Shown piece after piece: positions 21,387-35,900 of a DNA stretch of 64,000 nucleotides; within the stretch, counting starts at the first letter, position 1; the number at the start of each line of letters is the position of its first letter. The translations under genes were made by a program, and so were the position numbers. The stretch covers positions 10,166,001 to 10,230,000 of the forward strand of contig OU612073.1 of assembly GCA_914767715.1 (NCBI GenBank), written 5' to 3'. Below the pieces are notes generated by a model. That model was given only the letters and a program-made list of their open reading frames with translations, had not been told where the DNA came from and did no database searches. The stretch comes from Membranipora membranacea (taxonomy: Eukaryota > Bryozoa > Gymnolaemata > Cheilostomatida > Membraniporidae).

Positions 21387-24140
21387 AAAAATTGAAAGGG
21401 AACTGCTCACATCTTAACCAATGCACTATCAGTCTATGGTAGAAGTACCCTGTACACATTTTCAACTTTGTTATGTTACAAATAGATCTAACAATTGATG
21501 CATCAAAATATACAAAAAAATAATATAGCCAAAATTCTATTTTCATGTTACATCTTGCAATCAAACTAGTACATCGTAACAGTGCCATGATGCAGATGAG
21601 ATGAAATTGTAGATGCCGCAGACTGAAAAAATTGTTGAGTATTTAGTCAATGTATCAGAGGCCTAGTATACCGTAGGTTATATACACATATCCACTCCAC
21701 TGCTGTACCACATAATATGTACAGTGGTGCTCTGAAAGCTGCAACCTCTTATATAAGCATCCTAGAGGGTGTGGTTTCCAGATCGTATTTCCCCTCTCAG
21801 ATTGTCCCTGACTGTCAATTATGAACAAATATTTGAGAGTTATCTGTTGCTGGCAAAGAAAGGGCAACTCCTGACATTATCTAGAAAATATTATCAATGT
21901 TTACACCAAGGAGTTTGGGACCGCTATATCCCAAAGCTTGGGACTAAAACTCCTTGTTACACCTATACAAGGATTTTTGTCCCCATCACTGATAACCCAA
22001 ATTGATCAGGGAGGGAAACATGTTGATTATTTTAATGGTGCAATTGCATGGAAGCCTCTTCAACCGTTGCATTATGGCTGTAAATGCTGCAATGACAGTT
22101 TAATAGCTCTGGATTGATCAGAGTAGTCTGGTGTGACCTAGCATTAGGAGCTTCCGGATGAATAGACCAAGAAATTTCATTAATGAACTTCATTGGCTTA
22201 ATATTTTCATAAACTTTGATGATTCACCGATATATTTTAAATTAGTTCACCACTGCTAGGCTAGAAAATCCTAGGCTGAGTATTATTCTAATAATAGGGA
22301 ATTATAATTCTTTTCTGACTGATTACTTGTTCAGCTTTGACAATCAAAATATTGGCTCACAAAACCACATTCCAACATGTTCTGAATATTTGCAAATTCC
22401 TACCAAATAAGCAAAGCACTTTCATACTGCTTATAAGATTAGTGTGTTTTGAAAATATTTACTAACCCAAAAACCATTGAATTCATCACAGTCCAACGAT
22501 AAAATAAGCAAAACATTGTCAAAATGCACAGCCATAAAAAGTGTCAGGTTTATTATTGTGGTAATAATTTCAACATTTAGAGGCAATAATTCTAACATGT
22601 CTGAAAGGAAATAACCAGCTTTATGTCATGCATCCTTTTGATCTTATCAAAGCATCCGCGCTTTCGCCCGAACTTATTGACCAAGAATGTTTACAAAAAA
22701 CATATTGTGGTCGATTAGCTATCAACAATGTCGTGTTTTAGTTAACATTATAAATGTACTGATTTACGTTTCTGAGTTTCTACATTTTTGTACAACCTGA
22801 CTGATTATGTATGAGTGAAATGTTTAGTTTTAGATCGTTATCTGTATTGTATAGGGTGTATAGTAGTATCAGCTACAGCATATTCATTTAGTTGATAAGT
22901 TAGAGCTGAAGTGGAACTGTATGACCTGTGCAGCTAACAGCATTTCATAGAGAAAAACCTCTCCCCAGCTTATTTCGAAATCCAGAAGAACAAAGACTTT
23001 GGCAGAAAAAAAAGGTAAGAACTTTGTTTTGTGTTTACAACATGCTTAGCAAATCAGGGAAATGATTTGAGAGATAATTGGCGCAGTGGTGACTTAATAT
23101 ATGTCCCTAAGGGCGTACACCATGAATAACTACTGCTCTGTAATTGAGTACCATTGTAATGTTTTCTATACGCATGGTACTTATATGAATATGTATCCAC
23201 ACGCAAAACCCGCTATTGACATAATTCTGAGTCTCTGCCTATGCCAATGTTACATGATCGGATAAGGATTATAATGTTTTTATAATAATACCCGTAATTC
23301 AATATTATTCACGGTCTAATAAACTAGGCTTCTCTCATGTCGCTACACAGCGGGTACACAGCTCGGTTGAAGTGATTACTGTTTTATATTATCGCCAGTT
23401 GTGTCATTTATTTACTATAGCGCAGTGTGGCAAGTGTGTAGCTGTGTTGGTGCTTGATAAAGCGGCATAGAACTGAACCAGGAATATTTTTATAAGCCTA
23501 CGAGTACACTGCGGTAGATCAACCTTCTCTGGATCACTTGACCGTAGTCCACACCTCGACAGATCACCTCACAAGGTTGGTTTACCTCTAAATCTAATGT
23601 AAAATATTGTACAGCCAAGGGCCATTTCTTAAGATTAACGCTAATATGCTCAAGTGAAACAAGCTTCAGGGTAAAAGATCTCATTTCGGAGGATAATGGA
23701 CACAAGCATGTTACTTAGTAGCTGAATAAACTGTTGTTTGTATTGTTCAAATGAAGCGAGTACAATGCTACCTATGTAAATGATTCGATGAATTCACCCC
23801 CAATTCAAAGAGGTCTTTGTGTAAAAACTCATACTCAAAACATTTTGGCTTGACACCACTCACTAAACTGCTGTGCTTTTTGTGTCCAGCTTTCGCTCAT
23901 TACTTGCGCTGCTATCGCAAAAACTCAGTTTGGTCTCGTAAGATTTGAAAGGTTATCATCATTTTGCCTGTGGATACTAGCATTACATCAGGATATAACA
24001 AGAACTAAGTAGGATTAAACGCTGCAATCTGGATAACAAGCTCACAAAGTCACCTGTGATTAAGATTAGAAAAGAGGGCGTTAATTTTGTACCGACTTAA
24101 AAACTCAGCCACCGTTGCTAGATTATAGATCAATGTTAAA
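21387..24140. other. Gene-free region upstream of INSC
   Basis: No coding exon found. A foldback at 21,904-21,963 pairs ACCAAGGAGTTTGGGAC with GGGACTAAAACTCCTTG. A donor-like AAAAAG followed by GTAAGAAC at about 23,009-23,022 could end a 5' UTR exon of INSC. The remainder is AT-rich DNA with short random frames. Confidence 0.45.
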
Positions 24141-27100
24141 ATGGCTCGAAATGCATTCACAATCACTGGTAGGTATTTTAATGTCCTTTGTCTTAATTTC
24201 AACTCCTACACAATAAGCCTTTACAGACCTGACCACTGATGTTTATAAGGATTCAAATCATATTTTCAAACACTGGCTTTGATCAGGGAGAATGGAAGCC
24301 CTGCTTTGATAGAATCTCGATTCATGTACTTATACACAAGCTATTTGGCAGTGGCAAGCTATGTTTGACACTGGCAGGGAGATTATTTTGGAGATGTCAC
24401 TGACGTTATTCTAGCTCAACATTTCCTCTTGTATGTTGTATCAAGGAGTAACTGCTTACTTGTATGGGTAATCACTATAGGTATTCTATCTAACCTCATC
24501 TGTCCATCAAGCTCTTTTTTGTGCGGGAAGTTGACCGTTTGTACCTACTGTTGGATAGATAAAAAAGAAGTGATATTTGTGTACTATTGGAATCGTAGTC
24601 TACACAAACTGCGTCATACTCAAAGAATGCAAGTCTGCAGGGATAATATTTTAAAGCAGATACTTGAACCAAGGAGCTGTCACTCCTTGCTCGAACACAA
24701 TCTGTATATGTACTTGTGGTTGTAGGGTCTTATGGAGAGGATAGACCGGTAGGCTCTACAATGACTACTCACCAGACCCAGTCAAACTCTGCACTCTATC
24801 AATGGCTCAGCAACTCAGTGCAGAAGTAAGTTCTCAATCTTATGTTATCTGTAGGTCATTCGGGTGAAGTAAGTACCGCTGTAGGTCATTGAGGTGAAGT
24901 AAGTACCGACACTGCACTTATCATCAAGACTTGATATTTCTAGAGACTTCCAATGTCACATCATTGTTTAGATAATCTCTAAATAACCAAACAGACTGCT
25001 ACATTTTCTCACACCATTGAACTCCAGCCAGCCATTTTTGACGTTGCTATTTTGCACACATGGTTTGTGGGTAGACTATGAGGCCGGATTACCTGTATTT
25101 TCAGTTAGTGTAGGTGAATCCATGCGGTGGGCATGCTGTACTATTTTTGCTCTCATTATTGAGTTGAAATGGTCTTGTAAGGTGGTTATGTGGTTGTTTG
25201 ATGGTCTACCATGGTGTTGTACCACAATCATCAAGTTGAGCCCTAGATAGATACCCAACCACTATTAAAACTATTATCAGCAACATAACTTTCATTTTTT
25301 ACCTGGATTGATTGCTGTATGCAACATTGATTTCCCATGAAGTAATTGCCATTTAGTCGGTCTTTGGTTACCAAGCAGTATCAAGTAACAAGACAGTAAA
25401 GGGTGAAAATAGATCACACTCAGATTATCTTTTCAATACAATACTGTTGACAGATCCTGAAAGATTCCTGTCAAGTCAATAAGTTTGATGTTGCTCCTCG
25501 GTTGAGCTTTTAGGAGGTATTCTCTAAAAGTGATGATCCATTAAGTTTAAATCACTGGCTTTTGACTAATAATAATCACTATCATCAGGAAATCAATCCT
25601 GCGAAAATAACACACTTCAGGATCGTGAAAGTTTTTTTAGGAGTACTCACATTCTGATAATGAATGAATCTTTGTTCACTCCAATAACAAATTAGTGCTA
25701 AAAAATTGATTAATCTACCTCAAGCAAAGAATAATCTATTGTCACAATCTTACTCCAAGAAACACGCTGCAAAATTGAGGGGACGTCACAAGTCCCACCC
25801 CGTATGCTGCAGGAAAGTTTAGGTAGTTCACAGACTAGATGTTAGATTGTCCCCCACAGGATGAGCCCTAATTACTCTTTGTTAATCGGTGGGCTCATCA
25901 TGCTGCTCCGTCAACCTTTGATTCTACTTCAAAACTACTAAATTACTCATCAACGCTCTGCGATGACTTTGTGCGAGAATTGTACTTGTATTATCGAGCT
26001 GGAATCCGGCTTTCAGCAGTGGCTGTCCTTAGGCGATGAATCATGGTAAGGTTATGCACTGCTGTTGCTGCCTCAAGGCTTGTCTGAGTCATGGGAAAGC
26101 TATTCTGACATTACCGAAGCATGTAAACTGATCTGTTGTTGTTTGGATAAACAATGGTTTTTGTTGATCCACTGAGCTCGTTTAGCTACTACAATCATGT
26201 CTTTGGCTGTTTTCTGTTACTGATTGAAGGACAGAACTAATTCCTGATCATTATAAATAGAAACGGTAAATTTAACTCTAGTGATCAAGCGGTGAATGCA
26301 ACTTGTGCATCGGCAGCCTTTATCTGAATATCGTGTTCAATCTCTTGATTGGGTTTCCTTTTGATATTTACTGCGGTATCTAGCTCCTCAGTGATAGAGC
26401 GGTTTTGATGTCGTACTGTGTTCTATTTTTGAGTCCCATGACAAAGCAAGAATGTGCTTGTTGGTTGTGAAAATGTCATACACCGATTCGGAAATCTGTG
26501 TTTTGACAAGTTCTTCACTGATAGAGCATAACCACCTTATCCGAGACTGGGACATGGTGACATTTAATGTCGCAGCAACGGCGCATCAACTTAATCTGTG
26601 TTGACTTGTATATTATTAGGCCTGCCATTTCACAGTCTATTCACAATAAACAATGTGATTGCAGACAACATAATAGCCCCACCAGATGGGTGATTGCTGA
26701 GACAAAAAAAAACTCACTTGGCCCAGAGGTCACCCTCTATTCCTGTTGATTGTTCAATTTTGCTTACTATATAATACTAAGCATTGATTGAACACACCTA
26801 CTAAGTGGTTTGATATAAAAATTCTGCAAGGTGGGTAATGAGTATGTCTAAAAGTGAGTGATGACCAGCAGATTTAGTTTAGTTTGGGAATATTTGTGGT
26901 TAGGCGAAATTTGCCTGTGACAGGGATTGCCCTAACATGAATTAGGAATGCTGATGAAGGAAATTCGTATGTGGACCAACACATTTTTTGTTTATGGTAC
27001 TTGACAAAGTTAATGGTATTGCTGCACACGCACCCCAACAGTTGCCATAACTTCCAAGGATAACATGCAGAATTTGATGATGGCTTACTTTACTTTGCTG

Positions 27101-29984
27101 TTGTACTAATTGTCAATACACCCCTTCAAACCCCAAATCTCATGAATATCTATTTTGCGGTTTCATTACAAGGAGAAGTACCTGCTAAGCTTTGTCTATT
27201 TTGTACCTTTTCCAATGCGGATTTAGTTTATTTGGTTATTCCTTGGATATACCAAATCTGAAGGTTAGTATAGAATGGGGTAATGACTTGGTGATGCCAC
27301 AAATAGATTGTATTATTGTTCTGTTTCTCTTATCTTAGGATGAAGATCTCAGAGGGCGCACCTGTGGTTAAATGGCTCCAGGACCTTCGACTAACCACTG
27401 AGTCAGAGTGTATGTCTATATTACAAGGCAAATCAGTGGCCAAGGAAACTCTCTCCATCGATAGCAAAGTACTTCACACTAAGAAATTGAAAGGTTTGTG
27501 CCGTTATCAAGTCATAGATCTGGGACAGTGATAGTGGGCTTATCTCTTGAAAATAGCAGGTCTTCTAACACACAAAATAGCAGGTTTGTTTGTTGTGGAG
27601 ATGGTTAATCTTCAGTGATGACTGGTTGTCCTCATCTACAGCTGATGTAATTTGGACTCAAGAGGAGACTTGACTACTCTATTAGATACCTCGAGTAGAA
27701 AGCACCTGCCACTCCGGCCCTGATGCCCAATTCACACAGGTGTCAAATAGATACTGCAGTTATTTATACACCATTTTATCTGACTTGACATAGATTTCCA
27801 TCAGGGAAATTTGATGTCACGCCAACTATGGGTTTATGGCATGTTGTCCACTCTTGCCTGGTGTAACGGAATTCGATTGGTCCAATAACTTTTCTATAAG
27901 CTCAAAACGTTTTTATTACGTAAAATAACAACAAAAGGCACCCACAGAGATATCATTGCTCTTTATATCAGAATTGGCCTGTCATATTCAAACTGTCAAA
28001 ATCAATCTATCAATTCTCTTGTGTATGTTAAAGACCTTTATACTGACCACACTATATGTTGGTGAAATTGTTACGTTCAAACTTGGTCAGGTCCGGTCTG
28101 TACAATAAGTGTAGACATTCACACATGAATAATTGAAGCCAGGAATAACAATATAGGCTACCTGGATCTTGTAATGTATAGGCAACATGCAAGCAACCAG
28201 CTTTTTTACAGATGAGAATAGGATCGTTTTGGGCTCTCCCATGCATCGACTTGCCCCTAAATTTGATGCCAACTGGTCGCCCCGAGTCGAATTCGGCCTT
28301 TGCCATGATTTGCCCCACATGCCGTGCCGCCCCAATTCAGTGTGGATCCGGGATGTGAAAAGTCATTGATACTGTCATCTAACAATGAGTTAGTTTATGA
28401 CCCTGTAGTCTTCAGGACAGGTAATAGGTAGTGACAGTGTTCCACTTGTCTCTCATAAAAATGCCAAAAGCAACATGATGAAATAATCCTTGATATAAAG
28501 TCGAGTTTGTACTTGGTCCACTCAAATGTCCAATTTGATTTGATACAAACATCATAAGCAGGTGCATATCCCACACTTTTATTGATCCTTCTATCGATGT
28601 CAGACCCCAGCTGGTCATGATTGTTGATGTAGATATTTCCTGAATCATGCATGCGCAGCAGTCCACTGACATCACGCCGATTATTGGGCTTTGATCAGGC
28701 CCTTGAAGTTGGCGAGACTGTTGAGTGGGGTAGTACTGAAAGCTTAGTAGCCTCACATTTTCTTTGTTTCGTTTATTTGCAGATGGGATTGACACGATTC
28801 GTAATCGCACACAAGTGGCCAACAATGAACTCAGTAAAATGCTCAGGTACACAAATATTTACATATCGAGAGTCAGCAGTCAACGTTGAATTGGAAAAGA
28901 TCGGTCAGCTTAATGATAATGAATATTGGCTCCACTGCTGACCCTTTCAATTGAATCCAGGCGACTGCACGCCAAGAGCATAAAGAGACCCCACTCAAAC
29001 TTTTAAACTTGTAACGTAATTAAATCAATTTCTTTTATTAACCATGTGAAGCTTATTTAATAGCAAGGCTTGTAGATCAACACATCGTCGTTGGATAAAA
29101 TGGCATGGCATGTGTATTCAGTCGCATAGTCACCATGTATGGCTTGTTACCTTACCCCCTGAATGAATGGAAATTAATTTATGTGATTAAGATCTAGGGG
29201 CTTGACCCACCAATCCTAAATTTCATTTTCTCAGACGCACATTTTGGAGCAATAAATTGAAATTGCACTACCTGTAGTACTTGCCGAGTACCTCCCATGA
29301 GAAAAGACATAAGACAAAGTCATTAATATCTAAATTGGGATTTTTGCTCAATGAATGTGAAATCATCCAAAAAATCTGAAAGTAATTTGTGTCAATGGAG
29401 GAAATTTATCAGCATTGTTACTGTTAGCTTCATAGCACTTGTAGGTGATCATTACGTGCTTATGACAATTCATTGTCTGAGCAAGCACCTGTTTAGACTG
29501 GCATAGGTATGACAAATGTGCTCTTTGAAGTGGATGAGAACTCGGTGTTTATGTGTTGGTAAATTTGGCACAAGATCAGAGAGAGACTTTTAAAGCCGGC
29601 TTATGTCGCTGAAAGTTTTTCTCCTAAATGTCAGGCTGATCTTTATATTGGAAATCCTATCATGCCACTATTAGTAGCATACGGATCTAACTTGCTTTGA
29701 GTTAGACTAGTTTAGAGCGCAGAATAAACTGCAATAGTAAGGGTATCAAGGTTATAGCACCATCATAATCGTGAGGCCAACCTTCTCAGAAGACCAGACA
29801 GTGAAGGTTGACCTTGAGACCTTATCCATGATCGGTGAGCATGTTGTCTTTGTTTTGTAGGAAGTTGGAGCGGTCACGGTGGAAGCATATCAAGTCTTCT
29901 GGCTTATGGCTCACTCACCATCTCCGAAATCTGCTACACGAGATAAATTCTCAGATACCCGACCCTCCTATGAAAGTTTACTCT
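24141..29984 (+). CDS. INSC: INSC exons 1-5: LGN-binding N-terminal region
   Basis: Exons: 24,141-24,168 (tentative); 24,726-24,825; 27,339-27,493; 28,783-28,846; 29,861-29,984. Exon 2 encodes an STMTTHQTQSNSALYQWLSN stretch. Exon 3 carries the conserved LGN-binding peptide with WLQDLRL and TESEC. Exons 4-5 encode DGIDTIRNRTQVANNELSKM and the basic RSRWKHIKS, then helix. Phases 1, 2, 1, 2, 0 agree across the junctions. Confidence 0.88.
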
Positions 29985-32900
29985 GTAAGTAACACTGTTG
30001 TGAGGTTTCTGTGGTTCATACTTGGACCAATACAGTATACCACAATGCAATGCATTTATGGAAATTCCAATGCCACTGGAATTTCCAGAACAACTCTTGT
30101 AGTATTGTCCCGCAATTTTATGACCTTATGAGAGATAGGTGCCAATGGTTGGACTGGCCTGATTAATTCGAGTAACACAATTTCCCACTCCACTTCTTTG
30201 GCATCACATCTTCTTTGTACTGAATAATTTACTGGTTACAATATAAGATGATCCAGCCATTGTATCAACAGGGGATTGATTGTCAGTTGATTTTATTGGC
30301 TCTGAAAGCTAATGAAAATTCAAATACAAGCTGAATTTGCATCTTTATGAGATTGCTTGAATTTCAGCAAAAGTTTCTCTCCTTTCTGCTTATCCAGGGA
30401 TTACGTAGTTACATTTTTGTTGTGTCATGTATATTTCGTCATCTGATTGATGAGGGACAGACAGACAACAATGTGCTCAAACAACTTTTTTTGCCCATTT
30501 TGTGACACAGTTTACCGAGTGTTACTCCTCGGTTTACCTAAAGGAGTAGTGCCCGACAACTATGCCCAACAACATCGGCCAACAAATATGCCAATATATC
30601 TGAGCATAGAGTGTGATACCTGATTAGGACAAGGAATTGCCATTCAATAAGGAAATTCGATTTGAAGAGGCAGCAGTGTTGTTGATATGACCTTTTTATT
30701 ACTCATTGATAGGACTCTCTTTTGGACCTCGTTGTCAGGCATTTATCATCGCCTCAAGTGTTAGCTTTTGACTAATTTGAAAACTTACTATGATTCATGG
30801 CTGCTTCTGGCCACTAGGCGTTAATGGCCTGTGTAATGAGTTAGTTAGAGTAGGGGTAATGGTTTGGGGTATTTTTAGCCCAGGGTGAATCAGACCTATC
30901 AAGCTAGTGAAAGTGAAATGTTAGCAGAACCACAGCTAATATTAATGCCAGAGATTTCGTTCTTTTCCAAAGAAAAACCATTACATCACTCTCCTGCCTG
31001 CTTCGCACAGCAGCTCAAGGGGTCTTGATACATTAATATCAAGTCAACGATAGAAAAACTGCTGATTTCACTTTTGCGTCAGCAAATTGCTTGTGAAGAC
31101 TGTCGAATTGCTGCCAATTTCCATCCGGCCCAGACTGATTGTCCAAGCAAAGCGCTGTCAATCTTCCATTTCACATCATAAGAATGATTACTTTTGAAGT
31201 AATGTAAGCAGCGCTGTTTGTTTAGAAACTGATATGGTTGGCATTGATTAGGCTAACAAATGAGTCAATCATAGCACCTGTCAGCTTTAGCGCTGTGTAC
31301 CTGTCAAACTGGCCATGCTGTATACCTACCTGTCAAACTGGCCATGCTGTATACCTACCTGTCAAACTGGCCATGATGTACCTGTCAATCTGACCATGCA
31401 TGAGACTAGACCAAGTTTGGTCCATTTGCCTGCATTCCGAGTTGCTCCCGATCCACTGGTCAAGCCAGTGGAAGGGAGCAACTGGAATGCAGGCAATTGG
31501 ATTAAACTTGATCTATGCTGTACCTGTCAACCTGGCAATGCATTGTGGAGCTAGACGGTCCTCAGGTTTTGCAGTGGCCATTTTTTAAATATTACGTCTT
31601 GTACCATGAGTCCACCATTTTGAATGGTTCATCAACTTGCTATGTGCAATCTGTTGACCCAACTGTGATGATTGAATGACAGTTTGCAGACAGTAAATAA
31701 TAGTCTGGTGAGGAATTTGATACGTTGGTTTTGAATGTCTCACTAAAAATCTCTAGTGAAAGTCTCGCCTACAATATGCCATTACTGGGTTTATTATGAA
31801 TTATAAATTATGCATTTTCGAAATGGTTTATCAATTGCTGAATTATTTATGAGCTGGTGGTAGAATGAAGATGCCGTTTCATTCATGACAGACACATTTT
31901 AAAATGATGTGTATCCCCTTTGGTCCTTACCAAATGGTAGCTCAATGAATGTTCACCACCTAGAAATACCTCACCTACCCACCAAACCGGTTCAGAAGGT
32001 CATCGGTAAAAGTTATCTAAACGATGCCCGTCGTTCACTTGGGTTAAAATAACAATTTCTTATTACACACCCACATAATGAGCTGCAAAACATTTCTTGG
32101 AATTACTGCGCTAAATTTGTCTCATCCTACTCCTTCCAATCCAAGTAGTTCAAGACTGTTTCAGATGAAGCCATGTTTTGGTCAAACCAAACTTTCAGTA
32201 ACGTAATAGGAAGGGTGAATCAAATAAGTGATGTGTAAGCTCTAAAAGTCGAGTGATACCGGCGCAGACACCAATGGTTAGGACATTAGGAGGGGTTGGT
32301 TTGTTTGTAATCTTACACCAGTAGAGGTGCTAATTTTAAGCTATGGTGAGATGTTTTAATCAGATAACCCAGACCCCTATAATTAGTCATTGGAGAACCA
32401 AAAGATCCAGTGACAAGTACAGTTCACGTAATAATGTTGTGCAATCCTAACATCTCGAGGCTTTTTCCTCACAGGTTCTCGTATCAGATCGTCTTCGAAT
32501 TATATTTTTAATCGCAACTAAATCGCTAACAATTTGAGGTTCGGATTTGACAATTCAAATTGAGACTGGGAAGATTAACCTAGGGATAATATAGCGATGA
32601 GGTATAAGATGCTGTTGATGGTAACAGCTTTGAACTAAGAAGATGTTCAAGTTGGCAGCCAATAGCCTGATAAATGTGTCCTTCGCTTTTCACCCAGCAA
32701 TTCAGACTCATTGTCTGTGAACCAGCCTTTGTTTTCAGACGCTATCGCAGACATAACATAACAACGTGTCAGGGATGCCGTAACAAAACTGTCATCTTCC
32801 ATGTCAGCTCTTGCGTGTTGGTCTGATGTCTGATATTATACTGTCAGCCATATCACAAACCTTGTCATGTTTGCCATCTGATGTGTGCTACGTCCATTAC

Positions 32901-35900
32901 CATCACATCAGACATTACACAAACCTGGTCTGCTCTGTAATACATTTGAAGGAAAAATAATATATAATAGAAATATATAATATGTTGTTAACTTTGTGTT
33001 AGGACATTGCATAAGCCTGGTCTGCAGCTCTGTAATTCATTTGAAGCATGTATCAAATATAATATAATTTATAATATATAATGAAATATAATATAATAAT
33101 ATGTTGTGTTTTTTTGTGTTGTAGGAGGAGGAGTCTATCCTATCACAGTGTGCTCACTTAGTACAAGTCACGGAGAGGTTAGTCATAGCCACTGATATAT
33201 TATATTATTTGAATGAGGGGTACATATAGGACCCTGAGCAAGCGTATGGCTATGGCTATTCATGTACGGTTTCTGAACCGAATTTATCATCTTTGATTGA
33301 TCCACAAGATCGGAATCTAGAATAGCTGACTCTTGTTAACTTTTGTCAAGCAGCTTTCTTGAGTTTTTGAAGGTTGTTACTGGGGCATCAAACATTACAT
33401 AACGTAAAAGCTGCAATCTTTTTAGCTTTACTCAGATCCTGACACAAAGCTTTATAGGCCTACTGATGGCATATCTCCTCAATTAGCCATGCTATGTATT
33501 TTACCACTGATCCATAAATTCATATCAATGGTCAAAGCTTATCCCCCAGTCTGATATCCACATGTATAACCATCTGTCATGGCCTGATGGAATTAGTTGG
33601 TTTATCAGATAATACCAAGAAAATGGTAACCATTGCGTGATAATACATTTAATCTCACATGTTTTTCTGAGGATGACGCTACCATAAGCTGACTAAATCT
33701 TTATGGAGTAGCAACACGCCCTTTTACTCTATCGGTCTGCTTCTTTGTGCTAGACCATGGCCAACAGTACTGTTTTCTTTGCTCTTTGCTCTTTGCTCTT
33801 AATCAGATCAATTTTTGTAAAACTTGTAGTGTACACGATGAAGCAATGACTGCTGCTGAGAAAAAGTCGCTGCTGGAGCTGTTGACAAAGTTGGGACAGT
33901 CAGTGAGTGCGCTAGTAGATACAGTATTAGGTATACTAGTACAGGCGTTACTAGCTACGCTGGACGCTCGATCATCCTCCACACACTGTCTCACCTCTAG
34001 TGTAGGACATATCATCAATCTAGGACTGGAGGGAGAGTACATGTGCTATATTATAGCCCGGGTAAGATTTAAAACTACTTACATACATGCTACATACAGA
34101 GTTATGCTATAGTGCTATATAAACCCGTTACATACAGAGTTATGCTTTGTTTTTGATGTTCTCGAACATAGCCCAAGTTGATGGTTGTAGCATTTAACTA
34201 TCAACCACATGCCCAGCAACATGGGAATTTGGTAGATAGTAGAATGCTACTAACGTCAACCGAGGCAATGTTTGAGCACTGAAACCTGCTATACTCTATA
34301 GTAACACACTTTTGAAGGATGGCGGTATTCCATCAAACTATTTGACACTTCATTGTACCAAACAGGCAAACATACTCTTTAATACAACCACCGCCGCCCT
34401 CTTTGTAATATTTTGTGAGTCAAAACCAAAGGCAGATATTTGTGGCACCCACATATGGTTAGGCGATGACGCTCTTAAATTGTTGGTGGAATCAAAATAA
34501 TATGCCGAAAAGCAATTTCATCAGCGTTGCAATTTTATGCTGTGTCGACTAAGCAGTTAGGATCTGCAACCAAACACTCAATTTTTTTGCATATAAAATT
34601 ACTTCTAAGAAACCCTTTTTTTATTTACAAAGCAATGATTTCATTGTGCTAGGATGGCAATTTACTTTCAATAGCATTATTTAGTTGTTATTTGAAGCCT
34701 ATGGTTGCTAAGCACTACTTCAAAAAATTTGCATTACGACTAGGGCTATAATATTGGCAAACCCTCAATTTGATTTTCCGCCTGTGCCGTTCAGTATCCA
34801 ATTTGGGCTGTGTTGTTGGGCTTCCTACCGCTAGGCTCGCCTATTATACCACCCAGTATATCAACCTGTGCCGTACTTTAAATATTTAGGGTATTAGAAC
34901 CCTGTCATCATTGAGCGATCTGTCCTTAATGATTAGACTAGTAGCACTCTTGGCAATTGATCAATGGAAATTGTGCAGTAAATTGGGGCCTTTGGGTGTG
35001 GGAGAGGCCTCTCAATACAAGTGCAATCCTCATTGATGTAGCTTCTTGAAAGACGGCCAATTATTTTCTCAGAACATCGTTACAAGGCAAAATCTTAGAT
35101 CAAGGTTGATGCAAATAACTCCGAAGGAGTGCTGGTTGCACTGTCTCTATGGGAATAGGCCTCACCTTACGACACGATTTGTGATTTTATCTTTTTCACA
35201 CTCGAAGAAATCGTCCATTGTTCAAGGCCAAAAAGAATAGTCCAACACTCCTGTAAAATCTATCATCGTAACAAATTTTTCGGTGATACTGTAAAGAAGG
35301 AAAGGTTCATGCTCTTCATTGTCATACTCTTTCCATGTTGTTGTATATTATATCATATTATATTGTATTATATATTGTTGTATATATTGCTGATTGTAGG
35401 AAGGGGGGATACACAGATTATTTGATTTGTGCCGAGGAGAGATATTAGACGTGCTCAGAGCTCAGAGTCTTCGGGCCGTAGCCACCTTGTGCTGTGTGTC
35501 TAAAAGTATTCTGGAACTAGAAGAGGTCAGTTTAGAGATAATCATCCTTCTCCCCCTCAAGTGAGGGAATCCCTGGTCGCTCAGACTGCAAAGCACTGTT
35601 AATATACAAGTGTGTAGGGGGAGGTGCTGAGGGTAGATTTCAGGAAAGTGATTTCAATTAGTGTGGTATGCTATTTTTTATCAGGGTTGGGTAGATCATG
35701 TATAGATCATGCCTGTATGTATTCCGGGCCATTCCCATTCTACGGGTGAGCCGCCATTAGAATAAGAATGGCATGGAATGCAGGCAAATTGGATCAAACT
35801 TGATCTGGGGTGGAAGGGAAACGGAGTGAATGTATTCAAAACTACCGAAAAAGGGGCTTGGCCAAACCAACAACTTGGGACTAACTCCGACTACACCACA

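Larger units (their letters stand above)
29985..33124 (+). other. INSC: INSC intron 5, repeat-rich
   Basis: The longest INSC intron (3.1 kb). It contains the 29-bp minisatellite and nested MITE (31,291-31,547) and the duplicated acceptor segment (32,905-33,124). No coding exon or RNA gene recognised otherwise. Confidence 0.6.

Noticed and set aside
25017-25250. 77-aa ORF in INSC intron 2
   Set aside because: No similarity recognised, cysteine/tryptophan-rich chance composition, overlapped by an equally long antisense frame.
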